DNA from: Arthrobacter sp. ES3-54
Lineage (GTDB): Bacteria; Actinomycetota; Actinomycetes; Actinomycetales; Micrococcaceae
NCBI RefSeq assembly: GCF_029504395.1
Contig: NZ_JAQFIF010000009.1
Location: forward strand, 1 to 64,000
Direction of reading: 5' to 3'
Length of the DNA: 64,000 nucleotides
Part shown: positions 53,174-62,284 of the stretch, piece by piece
Layout of the letters: each line of letters begins with the position of its first letter
Numbering within the stretch: the first letter of the stretch is position 1
Notes under the pieces: model-generated
The model's database searches: none
Told to the model about the DNA's origin: nothing
Seen by the model: the letters and a program-made list of their open reading frames with translations, nothing else
Program-made: the position numbers and the translations under genes

Positions 53174-53525
53174 ACTGCACCTGGCAACCGGGGCCAGGGA
53201 GGCTGCCGGGGTTGCTGGTGTGTCTGTGACGGCTGAGGTTTCTGAAACGCCCGGGACAGCTGTGGCGTCACCAAACGTTAAAGCCGAGGATGAAACTTTC
53301 GACACGCCCGCCAAATAGCCCCAACGTCTTTGACCTTGGGCCCGAGCAGGCCTAACGTCGGAGGTACAAGTTCCCATTGCATACGGTAGCCGCGCAAGTC
53401 ACACTGGAAAGTGCAGCCCCGGCTGAATTACACGGATGAAGTCATCGTCCAGTGTCATGCAGCTGTTCACATATATTGCTGCCGATGCAACTTACCCAGG
53501 GGAACCCACGACAAGGAGGGTCCAC
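53174..53525 (+). other. intergenic region before second merR gene
   Basis: 352 bp without a credible gene. It contains a good promoter candidate, TTGACC (53330-53335), 17 bp, TAACGT (53353-53358), and an AT-rich patch around 53470. Confidence 0.5.
53330..53358 (+). promoter_or_regulatory. candidate promoter of second merR gene
   Basis: -35 TTGACC and -10 TAACGT with 17-bp spacing. It gives a leader of about 160 nt. Confidence 0.45.
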
Positions 53526-54122
53526 GTGAGTCCGAAAGGCGAAGCAGGCGAGCTGAAGCAGGCCGCAACGGCCGGCATTGCTGTGCCCGCCAGCGGTGCC
53601 CAAGGCCTGCTGTTCACCGAGGATCTTCCCGTTCTGGACGAAGACGCGGGCTACCGCGGCCCCACCGCCTGCAAGGCGGCCGGCATCACCTACCGCCAAC
53701 TCGACTACTGGGCACGCACCGGGCTCGTTGAGCCCGCCGTCCGCGGCGCGGCCGGCTCCGGCTCCCAGCGGCTCTACGGCTTCCGCGACATCCTGGTCCT
53801 CAAGGTGGTCAAACGGCTCCTGGACACCGGCGTCTCCCTGCAGCAGATCCGCACGGCTGTGGAGCACCTGCGGGAGCGCGGCGTCGAAGACCTCGCCCAG
53901 ATCACGCTCATGAGCGACGGTGCGAGCGTCTACGAGTGCACGTCGGCGGATGAAGTGATTGATCTCGTCCAGGGCGGCCAGGGGGTGTTCGGCATCGCCG
54001 TCGGCCGTGTGTGGCGCGAAGTTGAAGGAAGCCTCGCAGCCCTTCCCAGCGAACACGCCACGGACCAGTCCTTTCCCGACGACGAACTGAGCAAGCGCCG
54101 CGCGGCCCGCAAGATCGGCTAA
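53526..54122 (+). CDS. MerR-family regulator, Rv1830-like
   Basis: 198 residues. The N-terminal 50 residues are variable; the MerR DNA-binding domain follows (YRGPTACKAAGITYRQLDYW, RLYGFRDILVLKVVKRLLDTG). The C-terminal domain (about 130-185) includes LMSDGASVYECTSADEVIDL and GQGVFGIAVGRV. The GTG has AAGGAGG 6 nt upstream, which decides the start. An Rv1830-type protein is a predicted growth or cell-cycle regulator in mycobacteria. A repeat array and terminator follow. Confidence 0.92.
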   Translation: MSPKGEAGELKQAATAGIAVPASGAQGLLFTEDLPVLDEDAGYRGPTACKAAGITYRQLDYWARTGLVEPAVRGAAGSGSQRLYGFRDILVLKVVKRLLDTGVSLQQIRTAVEHLRERGVEDLAQITLMSDGASVYECTSADEVIDLVQGGQGVFGIAVGRVWREVEGSLAALPSEHATDQSFPDDELSKRRAARKIG

Positions 54123-54141
54123 CGCACACAGTTTCAGACAG

Positions 54142-54231
54142 GATCGATACGGACAAGATCGATACGGACAAGATCGATACGGACAAGATCGATACGGACA
54201 AGATCGATACGGACAAGATTGATACGGACAA
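54142..54231 (+). repeat. 6 x 15 bp non-coding tandem array
   Basis: Six copies of GATCGATACGGACAA, five exact and the sixth with GATT, lie between the merR stop and its terminator. There are no spacers, so it is not CRISPR. Each unit contains the ATCGAT palindrome. Confidence 0.97.
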
Positions 54232-54232
54232 G

Positions 54233-54270
54233 ACTGAGGCCGCCTCCCGGACAGGGAAGGCGGCCTCAGT
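54233..54270 (+). terminator. terminator after second merR gene
   Basis: ACTGAGGCCGCC pairs with GGCGGCCTCAGT, extended by TCCC/GGGA across one bulge, loop about 6 nt. Shared with the convergent ParA gene region. Confidence 0.88.
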
Positions 54271-54335
54271 TCGTTGAGCCGTGTGTGTCGGGGAGCCGTG
54301 TGTGGCGGGATTCCGGCCGGTGCGCCCGTGCCCGG

Positions 54336-55223
54336 TTAACGCTGGCTGCGGGTGCGGACAGTCCCGGCCGGGGCCACGCCGTTGGGATGCAGCAGGTTCT
54401 GCAGCAGGGTATCGAAGAGCCCGGCCGCATTCTTGGCCGAGTCTCCGGGCCAGTGGTGGATGGAATGGGCCGCGCCCTGGATCTGCTGCCAGTTGGCCTG
54501 CTCCGGGATGTGCGGGCTCAGCAGCAGCTCGCCGAACATGGACTCCATCTCCGAGAGCCGGAACGTGTGTTCAGCTGAACCGCTGCGCACCCGGTTGGCC
54601 ACAATGCCGGCGGGGGACAGTTTGGGGGCGAATTCCTGCCGGAACAGCTGGATGGCGCGCATGGTGCGCTCCGTGCCGGCCACCGAGAAGAGCCCCGGTT
54701 CGGCCACCAGGGTCACCTTGTCGCTGGCGGACCACGCCATCCGGGTCAGGCCGTTCAGCGACGGAGGGCAATCCACCAGGACGAGTTCATAGTTCGTGGC
54801 ACCGGCGAGGACAGCGGAGAGCCGGCGGAGGTCGCGGCGGCCCAAGTCAGGCCGGTCGTAGATGCCGGTGTAGGCGGAGCCGACGGCCACGTCGAGGACG
54901 GAAGTTGTAGTGCCGGACTGCGTTCTACCGTTGGTGCTGCCGTTGGCACTACCGTTGGCACTGCCGTTGATCCTGGCGCGTTCCACCCAGCCGCTGGGCA
55001 CCACGTTGTCCGCCAAGTGCGCCCGCCGGGGCGACCTCAGCATCCTGCCGATGTCGAGCTGATCGTCCGGGCTCACGCCCAGGGCGGTGCTGGCGTCAGC
55101 GTGCGGGTCAAGGTCGACGACGAGGGTGGGGATGCCGGCGGCCAATGCCGCTGACGCCAGTCCGGTGGTCACGGATGTCTTGCCGACACCGCCTTTGAGG
55201 CTGCTGATGCTCACTACTTGCAC
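54336..55223 (-). CDS. orphan ParA/MinD-type ATPase
   Basis: 295 residues. Deviant Walker A is LKGGVGKTSV, with PTLVVDLDPHADAS and VLVDCPPSLN. No ParB-like partner lies nearby. A Ser/Asn/Gly insert (about 95-108, NGSANGSANGSTNG) made by 12-bp repeats interrupts the fold in a surface loop. Role may be positioning of a protein or cell-envelope cargo rather than chromosomes (inference). GTG 55223 (QVVSISSLKGG) was chosen because the P-loop strand normally starts the protein; a TTG at 55235 is possible. Confidence 0.85.
   Translation of the reverse strand: MQVVSISSLKGGVGKTSVTTGLASAALAAGIPTLVVDLDPHADASTALGVSPDDQLDIGRMLRSPRRAHLADNVVPSGWVERARINGSANGSANGSTNGRTQSGTTTSVLDVAVGSAYTGIYDRPDLGRRDLRRLSAVLAGATNYELVLVDCPPSLNGLTRMAWSASDKVTLVAEPGLFSVAGTERTMRAIQLFRQEFAPKLSPAGIVANRVRSGSAEHTFRLSEMESMFGELLLSPHIPEQANWQQIQGAAHSIHHWPGDSAKNAAGLFDTLLQNLLHPNGVAPAGTVRTRSQR
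54928..54969 (-). repeat. 3.5 x 12 bp in-frame repeat in the ParA-type gene
   Basis: Copies of CCGTTGGCACTG (plus strand) encode Asn-Gly-Ser-Ala repeats. Confidence 0.9.
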
Positions 55224-55541
55224 TTGAAAAACCAATACCTAACGCCGGTTGCCGAGACGGGGTCGTGCCGGCTCCTGCGTTCTTCGGAGCCGGGGCGTGC
55301 ATGCGCCACCCACCCACTCATCATATGTTGATGCTCCGGCGAAACCCGTTTCATCCGGCGTGGGGGCGCCAGAACCTCCCGAACCGGACAGGCCGGGAAA
55401 GCTCCATGGCCGGGGCCCTGCCCATCGCGACGTCCGTGACGGATAATGCTGTGACAGTCGCCACAATGATTTGTGTTTGCCCGCACAGGTCCTAGACACT
55501 GTGAGCACTTACCGATACGCCCGCGATGATGCAGGAGAAGT
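55224..55541. other. divergent intergenic region, ParA-type gene and pyc
   Basis: 318 bp without a credible gene. It has a Crp/GlxR-like site and a possible pyc promoter (TTGTGT, 16 bp, TAGACA near 55471-55498). Confidence 0.45.
55450..55465. promoter_or_regulatory. candidate Crp/GlxR site upstream of pyc
   Basis: TGTGACAGTCGCCACA matches the TGTGA-N6-TCACA consensus at 9 of 10 half-site positions, about 77 nt before the start codon. Confidence 0.3.
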
Positions 55542-58500
55542 ATGTTTTCTAAGATTCTGGTGGCCAACCGCGGGGAAATCGCGATTCGCGCTTTCCGCGC
55601 GAGCTACGAGCTGGGTGCCAAGACTGTCGCTGTGTTTCCCCACGAGGACCGCAACTCTATTCACCGCCAGAAGGCCGATGAGGCGTATCTGATCGGCGAG
55701 GAGGGACACCCGGTCCGGGCGTACCTCGACGTAGACGAGGTGGTGCGCGTAGCCAAGGAGTCCGGGGCGGACGCCATCTACCCCGGCTACGGCTTCCTTT
55801 CCGAAAACCCGCGCCTGGCGCGCGCCGCGAAGGAGGCCGGCATTACGTTCGTCGGCCCGCCGGCGGAGGTCCTGGAATTGGCAGGCAACAAGGTTGCCGC
55901 GCTCGAGGCCGCCCGCAAGGCCGGTGTCCCGGTGCTCAAGTCCAGCCAGCCATCGAAGGACCTCGACGAGCTGATCGCGGCCGCGGATGAGATCGGCTTC
56001 CCGATCTTCGCCAAGGCCGTCGCCGGTGGCGGTGGCCGCGGCATGCGCCGCGTGGACACCCGCGAAGCGCTCCCGGAGGCCCTGCAGGCTGCCATGCGCG
56101 AAGCCGACGCTGCGTTCGGGGATCCCACCATGTTCCTGGAGCAGGCCGTCCTGCGCCCGCGCCACATCGAGGTCCAAATCCTGGCCGACGCCGAGGGCAA
56201 CGTCATGCACCTCTTCGAGCGGGACTGTTCCATCCAGCGCCGCCACCAGAAAGTCATCGAGATCGCGCCTGCCCCGAACCTCGACGAGGGCATCCGGCAG
56301 GCGCTGTACCGCGACGCCGTGAAGTTCGCGAAGGCGCTGAACTATGTCAACGCCGGTACGGTCGAATTCCTTGTCGACACTGTGGGGGAGCGCGCCGGCC
56401 AGCACGTGTTCATCGAAATGAACCCGCGCATCCAGGTCGAGCACACCGTCACCGAGGAAGTCACCGACGTCGACCTCGTCCAGGCGCAGCTGCGTATCGC
56501 CGCCGGTGAGACCCTCGCGGACCTGGGCCTGTCGCAGGAGAGCGTCCAGCTCAAGGGCGCTGCCCTGCAGTGCCGCATCACCACGGAGGACCCGGCCAAC
56601 GGCTTCCGGCCCGACGTCGGCAAGATCACCGGCTACCGCTCGGCCGGCGGCGCCGGTGTCCGGCTCGACGGCGGCACCGTCTACTCGGGCGCGGAGATCA
56701 GCCCGCACTTCGACTCCATGCTGGTCAAGCTGACCTGCCGCGGCCGCGACTACCCGGCGGCCGTCGCCCGGGCCCGCCGCGCCCTGGCCGAGTTCCGCAT
56801 CCGCGGCGTGTCCACCAACATCTCCTTCCTGCAGGCCGTCCTGGACGACGCCGACTTCGTGGCCGGGGATGTAGCCACCTCATTCATTGACGAACGGCCG
56901 CAGCTGCTGAAGGCGCGGGTCTCTGCAGACCGCGGCACCAAGCTGCTGACCTGGCTTGCCGAGGTCACCGTCAACAAGCCCAACGGCGAACTCAAGGTCC
57001 ACACGGACCCGGCGGACAAGCTTCCGGCCCTCGATGACGCCGAGGCCCGGCCGGGGTCCCGCCAGCGGCTCCTGGAGCTCGGTCCGGAAGGCTTTGCGCG
57101 GGCCCTGCGCGCCCAGGAGGCCGTGGCCGTCACGGACACCACCTTCCGCGACGCGCACCAGTCCCTGCTCGCCACCCGTGTGCGCACCCGCGACCTCGTG
57201 GCGGCCGGTCCGGCCGAGTCCAAGCTGCTCCCGGAGCTGCTGTCGGTAGAGGCCTGGGGCGGGGCCACGTACGACGTCGCCCTGCGCTTCCTGGGCGAAG
57301 ACCCGTGGGACCGGCTTGCCGCCCTGCGCAAGGCAATGCCGAACCTGTGCCTGCAGATGCTGCTCCGCGGCCGCAACACGGTCGGCTACACGCCCTACCC
57401 GGAAGAGGTCACGGTGGCGTTCGTCAACGAGGCCGCCGCCACGGGCATCGACATCTTCCGCATCTTCGATGCCCTCAACGACGTCAACCAGATGGCCCCG
57501 GCCATCCGGGCCGTCCGCGAGACCGGTACCGCCGTCGCCGAGGTCGCCCTCTGCTACACCGCGGACATGCTGGATCCGGAGGAAACCCTCTACACGCTGG
57601 ACTACTACCTGGAGCTGGCGCAGAAGATCGTCGACGCCGGGGCGCACATCCTCGCGATCAAGGACATGGCCGGGCTGCTGCGTCCGGCTGCCGCGGCACG
57701 CCTCGTCTCGGCGCTGCGGGAGCGGTTCGACCTCCCGGTCCACTTGCACACCCACGACACCGCAGGCGGCCAGCTGGCCACGCTCCTCGCGGCCGTGGAG
57801 GCCGGCGTGGACGCCGTGGACGTGGCATCGGCCTCGCTGGCCGGCACCACCAGCCAGCCCTCGGCCTCGGCCCTCGTCGCCGCGCTGGCCCACACGCCGC
57901 GCGACACCGGCCTCAGCCTCGCGAACGTCTGCGCCCTTGAGCCCTACTGGGAAGCCGTCCGCCGGGTCTACGCGCCGTTCGAGTCCGGACTGCCGGGGCC
58001 CACGGGCCGGGTCTACCAGCACGAGATTCCGGGCGGGCAGCTGTCCAACCTGCGCCAGCAGGCGATGGCACTGGGCCTGGGCGAGCGTTTTGAGGCGATC
58101 GAGGACATGTACACCGCGGCGGACCGGATCCTCGGCCGCCTGGTGAAGGTGACGCCGTCGTCGAAGGTGGTGGGCGACCTCGCCCTGCACCTGGTGGGCC
58201 TCAACGCCGATCCCGCGGACTTCAACGAGAACCCGCAGAAGTACGACGTCCCGGATTCCGTGATCGGCTTCCTCTCCGGCGAACTGGGCGACCCGCCCGG
58301 CGGCTGGCCCGAGCCCTTCCGGACCAAGGCGCTGCAAGGCCGCAAGGTCAAGGTCCGCGACGTCGAGCTCAGCACCGAGGACAGCGCCGCGCTTAACGGC
58401 GACTCCAAGACCCGCCGGCACACCCTCAACCGCCTGCTCTTCGCCGGCCCCACCAAGGACTACCAGAAGAGCGTCGAGTCCTACGGTAATCTCTCGGTTC

Positions 58501-58937
58501 TGGACACCCGCGACTACCTCTTCGGGCTGCAGCGCGGCGCGGAGCACGAGATCGAGCTCGAGAAGGGCGTCCACCTGATCGCTTCGCTCGAGGCCGTCTC
58601 CGAGCCGGACGAGAAGGGCATGCGCACCGTCATGTGCACGCTCAACGGCCAGTCCCGGCCCGTGGTGGTCCGCGACCGTTCAGTGGTGAGCAACGTCAAG
58701 GCCGCCGAACGCGCCGACGCCTCCCAGCCGGGTCAGGTGGCCTCGCCGTTCGCCGGTGCCGTCACGCTGACCGTCAAGGCCGGCGACACCGTCAAGGCCG
58801 GCGACACGGTGGCCACGATCGAGGCCATGAAGATGGAGGCGTCAATCACGACGCCGGTGGCCGGCACCGTGGCGCGTCTCGCCGTCGGCGCGATCGAGCA
58901 GGTCCAGGGCGGGGATCTGTTGCTCGTCGTCGAATAG
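55542..58937 (+). CDS. pyc: pyruvate carboxylase
   Basis: 1131 residues. It carboxylates pyruvate to oxaloacetate, refilling the TCA cycle. The biotin carboxylase half starts MFSKILVANRGEIAIRAFRA and has the ATP-grasp GGGGRGMRRV and EMNPRIQVEHTVTEEV. The carboxyltransferase barrel has VTDTTFRDAHQSLLATRVRT and the carbamylated-Lys region LAIKDMAGLLRP. The C-terminal carrier domain has K1097 in EAMKMEAS for biotin. Full length. GGAGAAG precedes the ATG. Confidence 0.97.
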   Translation: MFSKILVANRGEIAIRAFRASYELGAKTVAVFPHEDRNSIHRQKADEAYLIGEEGHPVRAYLDVDEVVRVAKESGADAIYPGYGFLSENPRLARAAKEAGITFVGPPAEVLELAGNKVAALEAARKAGVPVLKSSQPSKDLDELIAAADEIGFPIFAKAVAGGGGRGMRRVDTREALPEALQAAMREADAAFGDPTMFLEQAVLRPRHIEVQILADAEGNVMHLFERDCSIQRRHQKVIEIAPAPNLDEGIRQALYRDAVKFAKALNYVNAGTVEFLVDTVGERAGQHVFIEMNPRIQVEHTVTEEVTDVDLVQAQLRIAAGETLADLGLSQESVQLKGAALQCRITTEDPANGFRPDVGKITGYRSAGGAGVRLDGGTVYSGAEISPHFDSMLVKLTCRGRDYPAAVARARRALAEFRIRGVSTNISFLQAVLDDADFVAGDVATSFIDERPQLLKARVSADRGTKLLTWLAEVTVNKPNGELKVHTDPADKLPALDDAEARPGSRQRLLELGPEGFARALRAQEAVAVTDTTFRDAHQSLLATRVRTRDLVAAGPAESKLLPELLSVEAWGGATYDVALRFLGEDPWDRLAALRKAMPNLCLQMLLRGRNTVGYTPYPEEVTVAFVNEAAATGIDIFRIFDALNDVNQMAPAIRAVRETGTAVAEVALCYTADMLDPEETLYTLDYYLELAQKIVDAGAHILAIKDMAGLLRPAAAARLVSALRERFDLPVHLHTHDTAGGQLATLLAAVEAGVDAVDVASASLAGTTSQPSASALVAALAHTPRDTGLSLANVCALEPYWEAVRRVYAPFESGLPGPTGRVYQHEIPGGQLSNLRQQAMALGLGERFEAIEDMYTAADRILGRLVKVTPSSKVVGDLALHLVGLNADPADFNENPQKYDVPDSVIGFLSGELGDPPGGWPEPFRTKALQGRKVKVRDVELSTEDSAALNGDSKTRRHTLNRLLFAGPTKDYQKSVESYGNLSVLDTRDYLFGLQRGAEHEIELEKGVHLIASLEAVSEPDEKGMRTVMCTLNGQSRPVVVRDRSVVSNVKAAERADASQPGQVASPFAGAVTLTVKAGDTVKAGDTVATIEAMKMEASITTPVAGTVARLAVGAIEQVQGGDLLLVVE

Positions 58938-58966
58938 CGGCAGGGCAACAGCCCGTAACACAGACG

Positions 58967-59002
58967 AAGGGTCCTTCCGGCGGAAGCTGGAAGGACCCTT
59001 CT
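58967..59002 (+). terminator. terminator after pyc
   Basis: A perfect 13-bp stem (58967-58979 with 58990-59002, GAAGGGTCCTTCC) with a 10-nt loop and TGTTGGT after. Convergent with the acyl-CoA ligase gene. Confidence 0.9.
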
Positions 59003-59065
59003 GTTGGTGCTGGGCTTTTCTGGTGCTGCTTTTGTTGTGCTCTGGTGGTGCGCGGCGTCCGCTAC

Positions 59066-60889
59066 CTATGCCAGGGTGGCACGCTTGGCGCTGTACATTT
59101 CCTCGATCACGTTCTCGAAGTCTTTGAGCACCTGCGCCCGCTTGACCTTCATGGAGGGGGTCAGGTGGCCGGAGGCCTCGGTGAAGTCGGCGGGCACGAT
59201 CCGGAAGGACTTGATTGCCTCGGCCTGGGACACCGACTGGTTGGCGTGGTTGATGAGCTCCTGGACGGCGGCCTTGACTGTCGGATGCTCTGCAGCCTCG
59301 GCGAGCGGGGTCGAGGCCGGGAGCCCGTGGCGGCCCAACCAGCCGGGGAGGGCTTCTTCGTCCAGGGTCACAAGGGCCCCGATGAACGGGCGGTTGTCGC
59401 CCACCACGAGCACCTGCGAGACGAGCGCGTCCGCCCGGATCTGGTCTTCCAGCAGGGCCGGGACCACGTTCTTGCCGCCGGCCGTGACGATGATTTCCTT
59501 CTTGCGCCCGGTGATGGTCAGGAACCCCGCCTCGTCCAGCTGGCCGATGTCTCCGGTGCGGAACCAGCCGTCGTCGTCGAAGGTCGCGGCGGACAGGTCA
59601 TCGCGCTTGTAGTAGCCGCGCATGACGCACACGCCCTTGGCGAGGATCTCGCCGTCGTCCGCGATCCTGACGGAGTTGCCGGGAATCGGGGAGCCCACGG
59701 TGCCGATCCTGATCAGCTGCGGTGTGTTCACCGTGACGGGGGCCGTGGTTTCGGTCAGTCCGTAGCCTTCCAGGATCTGCATGCCGATGCCTTGGAAGAA
59801 GTGGCCCAGCCGTTCACCGAGCGGGCCGCCGCCGGAAACGGCATGGGCGACGTGTCCGCCCATGGCGGCCCGGAGCTTGCTGTACACGAGTTTGTCGAAC
59901 AAGGTGTGCTTGAGCCGGAGGCCAAGGCCCACCTTGCCGGCCTGCCGTGCCCGGGAGTAGGCGATGGCGGTGTCCGCGGCGCGGTGGAAGATGGCGCCCT
60001 TGCCGCCGTCCTCGGCCTTAGTCAGGGCGGAGTTGTAGACCTTTTCGAAGACGCGGGGGACCGCGAGGATAAAGGTGGGCTGGTAGCTCTGCAGGTCCGG
60101 CAGGAGGTTCTTGATATCCGGTGTGTGCGCCACCGTGACGCCGGCGGCCACCGCCAGCACGGAGATGAAGCGTGCGAAGACGTGGGCCATGGGCAGGAAC
60201 ATGATGGTCCTGGCGTGCTCGTGCACAACCGTGCCCAGCGACGTGGCCAGCACATTCTCGGAGAGTTCCACAAAGTTGCCGTGGGTAAGTTCGCAGCCCT
60301 TGGGCCGGCCCGTGGTTCCTGAGGTGTAGATGATCGTGGCGACATCCTTCAGGGAGGCCTCGCCGCGCCGCGCTTCGAGCTCGGCGTCGCTGATGCCGGC
60401 TCCCGCCGCACGGACCTCGTCCAGGCTGTCGCCCTCGAGCTGCCAGACATGCCGCAGGGCGGTGAGGCCCTCGGAGGTGGCGGCCTGCCGGATGATGTCC
60501 TCGTGGTGCGCGGATTCGCCGAACGCGGCCACGGCGCCGGAGTCGCCAAGGTTCCAGGCCACCTGGGAGGGGGAGGAGGTCTCATAGATCGGGACCGAGA
60601 CGGCGCCAGCGAACCAGATGGCGAAGTCGATCAGGGCCCATTCGTACCGTGTGCGGGACATGATGCCCACGCGGTCACCGGCGGCCACACCGCTGGCCAT
60701 GAGGCCCTTTGCGAGGGCCGAGGCGTCGGCCAGGAAATCCGCGGCACGGACGTCCTGCCATTGGCCCGCCGCGTCGAGCCGCGAGAACAGCGCAGGGTTG
60801 GAGGCCTTGGCCGCCTGGCGCACCACGAGATCAGTGACGTTGGTGTCCGGATCGACATTCACCAGGGGCGGGACAATGATTTCTCGCAC
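59066..60889 (-). CDS. long-chain fatty-acid-CoA ligase (FadD15-like)
   Basis: 607 residues. It activates long-chain fatty acids. The AMP-binding motif is IIYTSGTTGRPKG, followed by GYGLTETTAP, WFRTGDIGQLD and GRKKEIIVTAGGKNV; the C-terminal MKVKRAQVLKDF carries a Lys-containing segment. It resembles FadD15 of mycobacteria. A GTG start at 60889 follows AGGAGCT. It stands alone and is divergent from the glucokinase. Confidence 0.93.
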   Translation of the reverse strand: MREIIVPPLVNVDPDTNVTDLVVRQAAKASNPALFSRLDAAGQWQDVRAADFLADASALAKGLMASGVAAGDRVGIMSRTRYEWALIDFAIWFAGAVSVPIYETSSPSQVAWNLGDSGAVAAFGESAHHEDIIRQAATSEGLTALRHVWQLEGDSLDEVRAAGAGISDAELEARRGEASLKDVATIIYTSGTTGRPKGCELTHGNFVELSENVLATSLGTVVHEHARTIMFLPMAHVFARFISVLAVAAGVTVAHTPDIKNLLPDLQSYQPTFILAVPRVFEKVYNSALTKAEDGGKGAIFHRAADTAIAYSRARQAGKVGLGLRLKHTLFDKLVYSKLRAAMGGHVAHAVSGGGPLGERLGHFFQGIGMQILEGYGLTETTAPVTVNTPQLIRIGTVGSPIPGNSVRIADDGEILAKGVCVMRGYYKRDDLSAATFDDDGWFRTGDIGQLDEAGFLTITGRKKEIIVTAGGKNVVPALLEDQIRADALVSQVLVVGDNRPFIGALVTLDEEALPGWLGRHGLPASTPLAEAAEHPTVKAAVQELINHANQSVSQAEAIKSFRIVPADFTEASGHLTPSMKVKRAQVLKDFENVIEEMYSAKRATLA

Positions 60890-61098
60890 GACAGCTCCTT
60901 AGGTATCCATAGGCCCGCAAGGGGTTCCGCTAAGCCTAGTATGCGGTCCCCCCAAGGTGTGTTCTGCGACACCTACTGGCCAGTAACTTTACGGTCAGGC
61001 CCGCCGTTCCGCCAGTCGGGGCTGCTGCGGACACCGCCGCTGCGTCATGCCGCTGCGTCATGCTGCCGGGCCTTCGCTGCTGCGGCGGCCCCGGCGAA

Positions 61099-61104
61099 TA
61101 GAAT
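61099..61104 (+). promoter_or_regulatory. candidate -10 box for leaderless glucokinase
   Basis: TAGAAT ends 8 nt before the ATG at 61113, again suggesting leaderless or very short-leader transcription. Confidence 0.4.
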
Positions 61105-61112
61105 GGGGCACC

Positions 61113-62204
61113 ATGCAGACACCAACACCCGGCCGGCAGCCCGGCCTGCGCGGCCGGACCGCGGCCTGGCGGAGCAGGACCGTGGGCGGAGCGGCGGCCG
61201 CCACCGCCGGGCACGACATCCGCTCACACCTGCGGCTGGGCCGCAAAGGCCTGGCGATCGGCGTCGACATCGGGGGAACGAAGGTTGCTGCCGGGGTGGT
61301 CGATGCCGAGGGCCGGATCCTCAGCCAGGCGAAACGCTCCACTCCGGGCAACGACCCGCGCGCCGTGGAGCGTGTCATTGTCGAACTGGTCAACGAACTG
61401 GGCGCAGGGCACCGGATCTGGTCGGTCGGAATCGGCGCCGCCGGCTGGATGGACCTCGACGGCGGCACGGTGCTCTTCAGCCCGCACCTGGCCTGGCGCA
61501 ATGAACCGCTGCGGGAGAACCTGCAAAGGCTGCTGCGCCGCCCCGTCCTGCTGACCAACGACGCCGACGCCGCCGCCTGGGCGGAATGGCGCTTCGGCGC
61601 CGGGCAGGGACAGGACCGCCTGGTCTGCATTACCCTGGGCACCGGGATCGGTGGAGCCATGGTGATGGACGGACGGGTGGAACGCGGCCGCTTCGGGGTG
61701 GCGGGGGAGTTCGGCCACCAGATCATCATGCCGGGCGGGCACCGCTGCGAGTGCGGCAACCGCGGCTGCTGGGAACAATACGCCTCAGGCAACGCGCTCG
61801 GCCGTGAGGCCCGGGAACTGGCCGCCGCGAATTCTCCGGTTGCCCAGGAACTGCTCAAGGCCGTGGACGGAGACGTAGGACGCATCACGGGCGTGATTGT
61901 GACCGAGCTGGCCAAGGCCGGCGACCAGACCTCCCGCGAACTCCTCGAGGACGTCGGGGAATGGCTGGGCCTTGGCCTGGCGAACCTCGCAGCGGCCCTG
62001 GACCCCGGAAAGTTCGTGATTGGTGGCGGACTTTGCGATGCCGGCGAGCTGCTGGTCGCGCCGGCCCGGAAGGCCTTCGCCCGGAACCTCACCGGCCGCG
62101 GATTTCGGCCGGCAGCGGAGATCGAACTGGCAGCCCTTGGACCCAACGCCGGACTGATCGGCGCCGCCGACCTCTCCCGGGTGAGCAGCCGCATGCACAC
62201 GTAA
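61113..62204 (+). CDS. glk: ROK family glucokinase
   Basis: 363 residues. It phosphorylates glucose. The N-terminal 48 residues are a basic Arg/Ala-rich extension; then GVDIGGTKVAAGVV (ATP site), NDADAAAWAEW (catalytic Asp), the ROK zinc motif CECGNRGCWEQYASG and LGTGIGG. The ATG at 61113 was chosen; earlier in-frame starts have unlike residues. The ROK family includes sugar repressors, but no HTH is present. Confidence 0.9.
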   Translation: MQTPTPGRQPGLRGRTAAWRSRTVGGAAAATAGHDIRSHLRLGRKGLAIGVDIGGTKVAAGVVDAEGRILSQAKRSTPGNDPRAVERVIVELVNELGAGHRIWSVGIGAAGWMDLDGGTVLFSPHLAWRNEPLRENLQRLLRRPVLLTNDADAAAWAEWRFGAGQGQDRLVCITLGTGIGGAMVMDGRVERGRFGVAGEFGHQIIMPGGHRCECGNRGCWEQYASGNALGREARELAAANSPVAQELLKAVDGDVGRITGVIVTELAKAGDQTSRELLEDVGEWLGLGLANLAAALDPGKFVIGGGLCDAGELLVAPARKAFARNLTGRGFRPAAEIELAALGPNAGLIGAADLSRVSSRMHT

Positions 62205-62284
62205 CAGTGTGATCTTGCCAGCCCTGAAATAACCAGCCCTGAATACCCAGCCGGAGTGGCCCGCGGACTGGATGACCGGGTGGA

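Noticed and set aside
53174..53325. Small frame after the DUF151 gene reading VAGVSVTAEVSETPG
   Set aside because: It has no start or ribosome site of its own and only continues a shadow frame of the DUF151 gene.
54142..54231. CRISPR array
   Set aside because: Units abut without spacers, are only 15 bp, and no cas genes are nearby.
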